Assembly: GCA_016721085.1 (NCBI GenBank)
Contig: JADKJI010000010.1
Coordinates: forward strand, 62,001-126,000
From: Chitinophagaceae bacterium
GTDB taxonomy: Bacteria > Bacteroidota > Bacteroidia > Chitinophagales > Chitinophagaceae
Reading direction: 5' to 3'
DNA: 64,000 nucleotides
The notes beneath the pieces are model-generated. The model was not told the origin of the DNA. It worked only from the letters and a program-made list of their open reading frames with translations, and made no database searches. The position numbers and the translations under genes were made by a program. Positions 52,371-60,508 of the stretch are shown in pieces. Position 1 is the first letter of the stretch. Each line of letters starts with the position of its first letter.

Positions 52371-54576
52371 GCGCCTTTTCTCTCTGAAAAAATTTCAATT
52401 CGTTCAATACAATTCTTATTTCGTCGAATGAGTAGCCAACGCCTAATCTTTCTTTGAATAGAGTTGATGATGCGGCAATTCCAATCTCTTTTATTACAAT
52501 AGCAATTTCATTAATCCTTGATTCGGGTAATAGTTCTTTGGCTTCAATTGCTCCGGTAAGCACAAACTGTGCGAGGTGACCGTGAATAGTTCCTTGTGTT
52601 AAGCCGCGAGTTTCAGCAATTGCGGCAACAGAATTACCGGCCTTAAACATTTCAAGGGTTTCTTTTTGGCTACTACCTTTTGGCACCTTACCACTTTTCT
52701 TTACAGTTACGGCCTCGAAAGCGGTTTTTGAATAAAGTATGCCCAAAGCAGTATGTCCATAGTCGGGGAAATCGGCGTTCTGAAGTTGGTTTGTCTTTTC
52801 CCAACAAGCGTCTTCCATTTCAATAATTAATTTCACCGCTAATTTTACTCTAGCTTTTTTTTCAAGTAATCGGGCTTCCTGATGCAGAGGTTTTATTATA
52901 TCCTCATATAATGTTTTGAGAAACCAGTTTATTCCATTTGAAAGACGTTTTGGCAATAGTTCTTTATCTAATACATCACCTTCTTCTGTAATCAGCGATT
53001 TCAATTGGAGGATAAATTTATCAGCCACTTGTTTTTGTTCCAGTACTTTTTCAAATAGTTTATCTACCTCCAGGTCTACTACTGTTTTTGTTTGCAACAA
53101 TCTTATTGATGCTATTTCTTTACTGAATTCTTCAAAACCTACAACCAATGGTTGCCAGTCGAAAAGATTTATGATTCGAATTCTGTCGAAGCGCTTTTTT
53201 TCAACTTCTAAAAGATTTGGCAGGGTGTCGAGATCCGATTCGTTTGCTGAGAATGCAATTACCTGTGGGTCGGTTGCAATGGCGTTGAGATGTATTTTCG
53301 ATAGAAGAATTATTCCATTCAAGGAAGTGCATCTGCTTAATGCAACATAAACTTGTCCGGGAGCAAATGCTTGTCCCGCATCTATTACAGCTTTCTCAAA
53401 AGTAAGTCCCTGGCTTTTGTGTATTGTTACCGCCCAGGCGAGGCGTATTGGATATTGAGTAAAAGACCCCAACTCCTCTTCTTCCAATCCTTCCTTTTCT
53501 TTATTATAATTATAGCGGATATTTTTCCAGGTTTCTTTTTCAAGCTTTAGTGGAACTGTATCTCCATCTGGGAGTACAAGGATTTCTTCGGGTGTGATTT
53601 TTGTAACAACGGCCAGCTTTCCATTATAGTAACGGCGTTCGTCTCCAGTATCATTCTTGATGAACATTACTTGTGCACCAATTTTAAGACGGAGGGTTAA
53701 TTCAGTAGGAAGAGCGTTTTCATTGAACTCCTTTGCAATTACCCCATTGAAAGTATACAGAGGACCTTCTAATTTTTCAAGTCCTGCACTGTTAAGCGCA
53801 TCAGCCTTCCTGTTATGAGTGGTTAATGTTATTGTGTTTTCCGGGTGTGTTTCAGCAAGATGGGAAATATGTCTTGCATTTAAAGTGATAAGGTCATTAT
53901 CATTTACAAGGTTGTTGCGCACCCTGTTAAGGATATCAATGAAGTGCTGCTCGTTTTGCCTGTAAATTTTTTTCAGTTCAATATATAGTGGTGGTGCTTC
54001 CTGAATTACTTTTGACTGGAAGAAAAAGGGCCCTGAATAACATGTTTGGAGTAACTCCCATTCTTCACCTTGTACAACCGGAGGTAATTGGTAAAGGTCG
54101 CCAATGAATAAAACCTGTACACCACCAAATGCTTCCTGGTAATTTCTTCTAACACTTCTTAGTATTTTATCGATAGCGTCGAGCATATCACAACGAAGCA
54201 TACTCACTTCGTCGATAATAAGAAGCTCCAACTCTTGTAAAACCTGTCTTTTTGAACCATTTAGTCTTACTTGTTTCATTAGGCTATTTGGGTCGGTGGC
54301 AATGGTTGTTGTGAAACCTTGTTGCGGAACGGGTAGATAGGGGCCAAAGGGCAGTTGGAAAAGGGAATGAAGCGTTACACCACCGGCGTTGATGGCGGCA
54401 ACTCCTGTTGGCGCCGCTACAACCGCTTTTTTTGTTGTTTTCTCTTTTATGTATTTCAGAAAAGTAGTCTTACCCGTACCCGCTTTTCCGGTAAGGAATA
54501 AATGGCGGGAGGTGTGATTGATAAAATCAGCTGCCAGGGCGAAGGCGGTATTTCCGTTATCTGGTGCGAAAGACAT
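52357..54576 (-). CDS. PIF1-like superfamily 1B helicase with C-terminal helix-turn-helix
   Basis: 739 residues. Walker A GKAGTGKTTFLKYI near residue 30, AAPTGVAAINAGGVTLHSLF (motif Ia), LLIDEVSMLRCDMLDAID (motif II), FIGDLYQLPPVV (motif III), AWAVTIHKSQGLTFEKAVID and VYVALSRCTSL (motifs V/VI). The C-terminus has a helix-turn-helix (GNSVAAIAETRGLTQGTIHG). It unwinds 5'-3', probably at G-quadruplexes or stalled forks. The start is 30 bases from the ssb side. Convergent with saccharopine dehydrogenase. Confidence 0.9.
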   Translation of the reverse strand: MSFAPDNGNTAFALAADFINHTSRHLFLTGKAGTGKTTFLKYIKEKTTKKAVVAAPTGVAAINAGGVTLHSLFQLPFGPYLPVPQQGFTTTIATDPNSLMKQVRLNGSKRQVLQELELLIIDEVSMLRCDMLDAIDKILRSVRRNYQEAFGGVQVLFIGDLYQLPPVVQGEEWELLQTCYSGPFFFQSKVIQEAPPLYIELKKIYRQNEQHFIDILNRVRNNLVNDNDLITLNARHISHLAETHPENTITLTTHNRKADALNSAGLEKLEGPLYTFNGVIAKEFNENALPTELTLRLKIGAQVMFIKNDTGDERRYYNGKLAVVTKITPEEILVLPDGDTVPLKLEKETWKNIRYNYNKEKEGLEEEELGSFTQYPIRLAWAVTIHKSQGLTFEKAVIDAGQAFAPGQVYVALSRCTSLNGIILLSKIHLNAIATDPQVIAFSANESDLDTLPNLLEVEKKRFDRIRIINLFDWQPLVVGFEEFSKEIASIRLLQTKTVVDLEVDKLFEKVLEQKQVADKFILQLKSLITEEGDVLDKELLPKRLSNGINWFLKTLYEDIIKPLHQEARLLEKKARVKLAVKLIIEMEDACWEKTNQLQNADFPDYGHTALGILYSKTAFEAVTVKKSGKVPKGSSQKETLEMFKAGNSVAAIAETRGLTQGTIHGHLAQFVLTGAIEAKELLPESRINEIAIVIKEIGIAASSTLFKERLGVGYSFDEIRIVLNELKFFQREKALTNS

Positions 54577-54694
54577 GAGTGCAAATTAATTGAATGCAAT
54601 TGGTAAACAAAGGGAGTTATATAAAAACACCCGCCGTGCTGATTCAAGTATGCCAGCCTGATCAGCAACAACGGGTGTGTCCCGGGGAGAAGGA

Positions 54695-55045
54695 TCAGAC
54701 TTTTTCTTTTTCCTTAGCTCCCATCAAAAGAACCTCGTTCGCTTCCACTTCGGTAACGTACCGTTTTTTACCTTCTTTATCATTGTAATCACGGTGTATC
54801 AGCTTACCCATAATTATCACACCGGTTCCTTTGTCCAGGTATTTTTCAACAAATTCTGCTGTTTTGCCCCAGGCAACCAGGTTGTGCCATTGGGTTTCTT
54901 TAACCTGATCGCCGAGGGCTGTTCGGTAAGTTTCATGTGTGGCGACACTGAATCGAGCCCATTTTTTTCCATTTTCAGTTGTTTTTACTTCGGGGGTATC
55001 TCCCAGGTGCCCGATTAGTTGCACTTTGTTTTTTATCGAGAACAT
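54695..55045 (-). CDS. Short single-stranded DNA-binding protein
   Basis: 116 residues from Met at 55045 (upstream frame to 55126 is unlikely). OB fold of the SSB family: KVQLIGHLGDTPEVKTTENG, FSVATHETYRTALGD, TQWHNLVAWGKTAEFVEKYL and GKLIHRDYNDKEGKKRYVTE. It lacks the acidic C-terminal tail and the usual linker, ending GAKEKEKV, so partner recruitment through the tail is absent. It is probably a paralogue of the main SSB. Confidence 0.9.
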   Translation of the reverse strand: MFSIKNKVQLIGHLGDTPEVKTTENGKKWARFSVATHETYRTALGDQVKETQWHNLVAWGKTAEFVEKYLDKGTGVIIMGKLIHRDYNDKEGKKRYVTEVEANEVLLMGAKEKEKV

Positions 55046-55236
55046 AGTGAATGATTTTTTTCCGCCACTGTGGCGGACGGTTAACAATCTTTTGTTTTGT
55101 CGTATTCTTTTCGACCAACAGTACAAAGATGTGGTTGTAAGAAAGCGGTAGTCGGTTTTTTATCGCTTACTTTCGGGTATAAGTAGTTGCTACTTGTTAT
55201 CTACACCTCAAAAAGCGGTTTTAAAATTAAAACCGT

Positions 55237-55613
55237 ATGATAGAATCAAATTTGAAATGCTGTTTGTTATGTGAAAAGCCACTCAGGGGCAGAAGTGACA
55301 AGAAATTTTGTGATGATTATTGCCGCAATGGATATAACAATCGGGTGAAAAGCGCCGAGAGGCCTTTTTTAAAAGGGATAAATGCTATTCTATTTAAGAA
55401 TAGAAAAGTATTGGAATCTTTTTCGCAATAAAAACAAAACCGTTGCGTGTAAGCAGGGATCAGTTATTACAAAAGGGATTTCGCTTTGATTTTATTACAT
55501 GCTGGTATACCAATAGTAAGGGGAATACTTATCACTATTGTTATGAATATGGGTATCTTCCATTGGAAGGCGACCAATACCTGATTGTAAAACGAAAGGG
55601 ATTGATTATTTAA
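55237..55613 (+). pseudogene. Small CxxC-type zinc-ribbon-like protein, frameshifted
   Basis: The first frame reads IESNLKCCLLCEKPLRGRSD, then KKFCDDYCRNGYNNR (Cys pairs typical of zinc ribbons), to a stop at 55431. The continuation in another frame (RVSRDQLLQKGFRFDFITCW, YLPLEGDQYLIVKRKG) ends at 55613. The frameshift lies in the A-rich stretch at about 55425-55440. Restored length is about 125 residues. Convergent with the ATP-grasp-SET gene, overlapping its end by eight bases. Confidence 0.72.
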
Positions 55614-57041
55614 TAGCCCTTACATTCATTTCTCTCTCTGTAACGGAGTTGTGGGTGGTTCCGGAAATTAATCCCCTGCAACCTTTGCTTCCGCAACGGC
55701 AAACGAAAGATTCCATATGTTCATCGAGGAAGACTGCATAATCAAGGGTCAACTCCTCGCCCTTTGGAATATCTCTTAGGGCAATAACATTCAAACCATC
55801 GCAAACAGTATTTGCTGCACAGCTATGGTTTTGTGGGGCCCAACCAGATGGATCTTCATCCCAAAGAAGGAACACTTCATTACTTACAGGTAAGCATATC
55901 TGCGGAATATCTCTTTTTGATCTTCGTTCCAGTTTTGTTCTACAAAGCGACGGGTGGCAAGGCGTTGTGAACGACCTTCTCCTTCAAACACCACTTCACC
56001 GGCGGCAATACTTTGAGTGGCATAAATACCATAACCGGCGATAGAATTACCTCTTACCTTGAATTTTTTCTGTTTTCTGGCATGTCGGGCAATGCCTTCA
56101 CGAATCATATGTTGTAAAAAACCGGCCTGACCAATACCATCAAATTTCAGGATAAAGTCGGCAGAGCCTTCATATCCATCTTTATAGAATACAGAACAGG
56201 TAAAATTGATTTCAAGGAAGAACAATTTTCCTTTTTCATTTACTCGGAAGTCGAGACGGGCATATCCTACACCACCAAATCCACGGAAAATCCTTTCGGC
56301 AGCTTTCCTGAGTTTATTCTCGAGTTTTTTGTCCTTACAGGGAACATTACAATCTGGATGTAGTTCCGATGTTTTTAGTGCATAAGTTTTGAATTCCCTT
56401 CCTTCGGGGAAAAGGTATTCAACGGGCTTGAAAACGGTGCAGGTATTTGCGGCATCACCATTGGCAGCAACCAATACGGTGAATTCGCGGCCAGCAATAT
56501 ATTCTTCGACCAATAATGGTCCAAATTCTTCTATTATTTCATTTACTTTCTGGAGAAGCTCTTCCTTATTATGTACCAGGGAATGCTCATCTACTCCAAG
56601 ACTATCTCCTGCTTTTGCAGGTTTTACAAAAAGCGGGAAGGAAAGGTGCTTAACTGCAAGAGCAACATCTTCCACTGATTCAATCAAAACAAACTGGGGA
56701 GTAGGTACGCCTTCACAATAGGCTACATATTTCATCAGCTCCTTAGTAGGATCGTATAGTTTGGATGAAGGTCCGGTATGCGGAAGGTTCAATAATTCGA
56801 AACTGTGTATTACATCTATTGAAGGCACTTCCCATTCGAGGTATCCTTCGCAGAGGTTTACAAATATGTCGTATCCTTTCTTGCCAAGTTCTTTAAGTTG
56901 GCGATAAGTGGTTAGCTTATTCAGGAATACAGTATCCACCGTATCGTTAGGGAGCAGGGGTGCGAGGTCCCTTGGAGGATCGTAATTCTTGTAATCCACT
57001 CCTGTAGTGGAATAATCGGGTTGTAGTACACAAACTTTCAT
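55606..57041 (-). pseudogene. ATP-grasp ligase fused to a SET methyltransferase domain, frameshifted
   Basis: The ATP-grasp half (about residues 1-310) has the D-Ala-D-Ala-ligase fold: FVNLCEGYLEWEVPSIDVIH replaces the Ddl signature, FPLFVKPAKAGDSLGV binds ATP, and GYARLDFRVNEKGKLFFLEI-N holds the Mg ligands. SET motifs follow: NSIAGYGIYATQSIAAGEVV in the first frame, then APQNHSCAANTVCDG, GEELTLDYAVF and the post-SET CRCGSKGCRG in the second. One missing C in TACCTG at about 55881-55885 splits them; adding it restores about 478 residues. It is third in the cassette after the SET and ATP-grasp genes. It may join a ligation and a methylation in one product. Confidence 0.82.
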
Positions 57042-57113
57042 ACGTGACTGCGTAATGAATGATGGGTTAATAACGAATCATTCAAAAGTATAAGAATAAT
57101 TGTATTAAAAAAA

Positions 57114-58211
57114 TTAATCAAACCTTTTTGTAAGTCCTTCCTGTATGATCTCTGCTACCAGCTGGGTAAAGGTTTTACCCGATACCCTTAATATTGCGCC
57201 TATCGATGTATAGTCTTCGTCTTCACTTAATCCGCATTGTGCGTTTACTTCCAATACTGATAATTTACCTGTTTCAGTATCCTTTCTTATATCAAGTCTT
57301 CCATATCCCTTACCCCCAACAGCACAATAAGCTTTGAGGCTTATATCTTTCAGTTCAGATGAAAGGGGTTCAGGTACAGGTATATAGTTATAGAAGTTCT
57401 CGTTATTCGGCATTGGGGTTTCGTCTTCATATATCTCCCAAAGTCTGTCGAATGAAAGGAACTTTTCAGTATCTGGTAATGAAGGATGGAATACTCTTTC
57501 AACGGGTTCATAGATGATACAACTTTCGGGGAAGTCTGAATTTCCGACTATAAGGGTAGTGTATTCGGGGCCGTTGATGAACTTTTCTGCCAATAAGCCG
57601 CCGGTGGTGAGTTGCCATCCTCTGTAGCCCTGGTTAAGTTCAGCGATTCTTTCAAGAAGTTGTGATTCGGTATGTACAACATTTTTTACTGATACACCCA
57701 TACTTCCACCTGATATAGCTGGCTTAATAATAAGCGGAGGTACTATTTTCTTACAGAGTGCGGCGGTTTCTTCATCGCTGCCGTTTATCACTGCCCAATC
57801 AGGCGTTGGAACACCGGCATCATCGAAGGCCACTTTCATTGGGATCTTGGAAGTGGTTATATCATAGAAATGGGCATCTGAACCGGTATATCGAATCTGT
57901 TGTTTTTCTAATTCATGGATTACCGAGACTCCGGGCGTACCATTTATTTCATCTCCATCACAAAGGTTTATTACCAGGGGTTGTTTACCATTGCTGGTAG
58001 CTTTGATGTGTCCAATAGTATTGCTGATACTTTTCATTGACACCGGTTGCCACTCCCATTCCAGATTCAATTGGGAGAATACGGCAGTATATTCCTTTAG
58101 GCTTTGTGAAAAGTCGTAATAGTATTCAAGATTAGGGTCGTTGGTTTCCAGCTGGGGTACCAGTACCCAAAACTTATAAGACTGAAGGGGATCGGAAGGA
58201 GGCGGATTCAT
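57114..58211 (-). CDS. ATP-grasp ligase of the D-Ala-D-Ala ligase fold, unknown substrate
   Basis: 365 residues. VINLCDGDEINGTPGVSVIH aligns with NLCEG of the fusion protein, so the two are paralogues; the usual Ddl motif HGxxGEDG is absent. SKIPMKVAFDDAGVPTPDWA, PLIIKPAISGGSMGVSV (ATP lysine), GYGRLDIRKDTETGKLSVLE and VNAQCGLSED (metal-binding E and N) are seen. It should join a carboxylate to an amine using ATP; the substrate is unknown. It starts four bases after the SET gene and is 72 bases before the fusion gene. Confidence 0.88.
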   Translation of the reverse strand: MNPPPSDPLQSYKFWVLVPQLETNDPNLEYYYDFSQSLKEYTAVFSQLNLEWEWQPVSMKSISNTIGHIKATSNGKQPLVINLCDGDEINGTPGVSVIHELEKQQIRYTGSDAHFYDITTSKIPMKVAFDDAGVPTPDWAVINGSDEETAALCKKIVPPLIIKPAISGGSMGVSVKNVVHTESQLLERIAELNQGYRGWQLTTGGLLAEKFINGPEYTTLIVGNSDFPESCIIYEPVERVFHPSLPDTEKFLSFDRLWEIYEDETPMPNNENFYNYIPVPEPLSSELKDISLKAYCAVGGKGYGRLDIRKDTETGKLSVLEVNAQCGLSEDEDYTSIGAILRVSGKTFTQLVAEIIQEGLTKRFD

Positions 58212-58215
58212 GCAA

Positions 58216-58725
58216 TCAGGCTATTTCGGGTTTTGCTTTCCGGTGAAGCTTTTGTTGTATAAAATTAGTTAACCGGTATTGAAGTAATGTTTCTGTAGAA
58301 AGGAAGGACGCCCCTTGAATAATCTGAAGACAGTTGGGGGTACCACATTGGCAAAGGAATGGTTGATTCATTTCCCATTCGGTAGATGGATAGAAAAAGG
58401 TCATTTCGGTACCTGGTTCTATTGGTTGTAAACAAACCAGCGCCATAGCATCTGTATCGAAAAATACATTAGGGGTACAACTATGATTTATATACTGGAG
58501 AAACTCTGGTTGCAATGTAATATGAGTGGTTTCGCCTGTTTGTACAGTTAAGTAGGTAGGCGTGTCCGATATACTTCCAGCAAAGAAAGCACAGATAGTT
58601 TCTCCCGGAGAAAATGATTGGGTAGCACTTAGCTGTTGCTGACCTGTTCCAGTGTTTTTTAACACTTCGGCAAAGGGTGCCTTGAATACAAGTTCTTTGT
58701 TGTTGTTTGAGTTAGTAAAGGACAT
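58216..58725 (-). CDS. SET domain methyltransferase, first gene of the ATP-grasp cassette
   Basis: 169 residues. SET motifs: GQQQLSATQSFSPGETICAF (substrate side), LQYINHSCTPNVFFDT (NHSC-PN), GTEMTFFYPSTEWEM (the GEELT-x-DY position with a Tyr) and post-SET CQCGTPNCLQIIQG. These are the SAM-binding and catalytic residues, so it is likely active; the target could be a lysine in a protein or a small amine. It starts the operon with the two ATP-grasp genes. The 468-base region upstream contains the promoter. Confidence 0.9.
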   Translation of the reverse strand: MSFTNSNNNKELVFKAPFAEVLKNTGTGQQQLSATQSFSPGETICAFFAGSISDTPTYLTVQTGETTHITLQPEFLQYINHSCTPNVFFDTDAMALVCLQPIEPGTEMTFFYPSTEWEMNQPFLCQCGTPNCLQIIQGASFLSTETLLQYRLTNFIQQKLHRKAKPEIA

Positions 58726-59193
58726 CTGGTAGAATATTAATGGGTAATTAACTTAAAGATAACTATATAATGTTTCCAATTACATATAGCCAAATCTTTT
58801 TTATCAACCTTATTGACATTATATGTGAATAGCGATAGCTATTGTTAATGCAATAGAATTTTCATTAACCAATGCCATAGTAATTTTTATAAGAAGTATT
58901 CAATAAACAAGGATAACAACTATTAGTATTATTGGAAATCCAAGAGTAAACCAAACCGTTATTATCTATTGATATAAAGGATTATTACCCTATTATTTAG
59001 TAAGTGAATCGCTTTTTAGGGCTCGGGTTATACCGGATGTATCAACAAAACAGAATGATGATAGAAGGCAATGAATAGTGGAAATTGTTGTTATGTGCTT
59101 TATTATAAAGCAGATAGGTATAAATAGCTTATAAGATGTAAAGCGTTTGAGGATCTATAGGAGGTGATAGATTTAAACAATACACCATACATA
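58726..59193. other. AT-rich intergenic region between the SET gene and lacI-type gene
   Basis: No gene, RNA or strong terminator is seen. One inverted repeat TGCTTTA-TTA-TAAAGCA (59096-59112) may be an operator or weak terminator at the 3' side of the LacI gene. It should hold the promoter for the SET/ATP-grasp cassette, but no exact TAnnTTTG was found. Confidence 0.5.
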
Positions 59194-60234
59194 TTAAGGA
59201 AGGGATGATCTTATTGAAGAACTTCTTATTTGAAGTTCCGGACTTAATACCCGTTTTTCAAATTCAACAACGGGTCGTTTACTTTCTATTAATTGTAATA
59301 GTAATTCGGTGGCGGCCCTACCCATTTCTTCGGCTGGTTGACGGATAAGGCTAAGGGGTGGATCTACTAGTTCGGCGATATCGGTATTGGAAAATCCAAC
59401 CAGGGCCATATCATCCGGAATCTTCATACCTCTGCGTTTGAGTGTTTTGAGGCAGCCCATGGTGAGTTTATCACTGGTTGTGAATATGGCATCGGGTCGT
59501 TCTTTCTGTATCAGAAGTTTGTTGACAGCTTCTTCAACCTCAGAAAACACCATTCCTCCATAGAAGCAATGTTTAGTATATCCATTCCCCGGATGCAAGT
59601 TATATGCGTTAAGAGCTTCCTGATATCCAGCCAATCTTTCGGCTGTAATTGAAAGATATTCAGACCCGGCAATGGCGGCAATCTTCTTATAGCCACTTTG
59701 TATAAGATGCTCGGTCATTTCATATGCCCCTTTATAATTATCAACAATCACCTTATGAGTATTGATTTCGTCTGTTATCCTATCGAACAATACAATAGGC
59801 AATCCTTTTGCATGAAGTGACTTTAGGTGGCTTAAATCGTTTGTTTCTGTTGACAATGAGATTAGTAATCCATCCACTGATCGCGAAGCAAGGTATTGCA
59901 GGTCGATTACTTCTCGGTCGTATGATTCTCTGCTTTGTGAAATGATAACGTTATAGCCACGGTCATAGGCTATTGACTCAACACCATTAATGATTTGGGA
60001 AAAGAAGTTATTTGCGATTTCACAAACAACAACACCAATTGAACGACTTCTTTTTTCTTTTAGGCTTTGAGCAATGGGGTTAGGGCGGTAACCGAGTCTT
60101 TCGGCGCATTCCAACACCAACAACTTTGTTTCCGGGCTTATTTCATAGCTATCACGCAAGGCCCTTGACACCGTTGAGGTAGAAATACCCAAGGCTTTCG
60201 CAATATCTTTTATAGTAACAGCTTCGAATTTCAT
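59194..60234 (-). CDS. LacI family transcriptional regulator
   Basis: 346 residues. LacI helix-turn-helix at the N-terminus (TIKDIAKALGISTSTVSRAL) with the hinge region, followed by a periplasmic-binding-protein-like sensor domain (GVVVCEIANNFFSQIINGVE, VDGLLISLSTETNDL, MALVGFSNTDIAELVDPPLS). It is divergent from the SusC gene, as expected for a local regulator of a polysaccharide-utilisation locus; the inducer sugar is unknown. Confidence 0.93.
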   Translation of the reverse strand: MKFEAVTIKDIAKALGISTSTVSRALRDSYEISPETKLLVLECAERLGYRPNPIAQSLKEKRSRSIGVVVCEIANNFFSQIINGVESIAYDRGYNVIISQSRESYDREVIDLQYLASRSVDGLLISLSTETNDLSHLKSLHAKGLPIVLFDRITDEINTHKVIVDNYKGAYEMTEHLIQSGYKKIAAIAGSEYLSITAERLAGYQEALNAYNLHPGNGYTKHCFYGGMVFSEVEEAVNKLLIQKERPDAIFTTSDKLTMGCLKTLKRRGMKIPDDMALVGFSNTDIAELVDPPLSLIRQPAEEMGRAATELLLQLIESKRPVVEFEKRVLSPELQIRSSSIRSSLP

Positions 60235-60508
60235 TTAATAACAGATGACCATTAAAGATAAAGAATAATCATTGTCATGATTGGTTGCTATTGTTATATA
60301 CGTTGAAACCATTGATTTGGTGGATAGTACCAGTTAATTCAAATCAATACAACTTGCAGGTTTCGGGAACATTGTCGGGAACGATTGCGTAAATAATCCC
60401 AGCAGTAAGGCCATAACAAGCGGGTTATTAGTCTTAGTTTTCATTTGAATTAAAGAATTGGTAGCCGAAAAGGGTGCTAATTCTTATCAAACGATCAAAA
60501 TAAGCTAT
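60235..60508. other. Divergent promoter region between LacI gene and susC
   Basis: A direct repeat of TCGGGAAC occurs at 60363-60370 and 60375-60382, followed by ACGATTGCGT (60381-60390), an ACG-N4-CGT palindrome with central CG typical of LacI operators. A regulatory role is inferred. Confidence 0.45.

Noticed and set aside
57114..58211. D-alanine-D-alanine ligase (ddl)
   Set aside because: The fold fits, but the HGxxGEDG signature is missing and the neighbours are SET proteins rather than cell-wall genes, so no ddl symbol is given.
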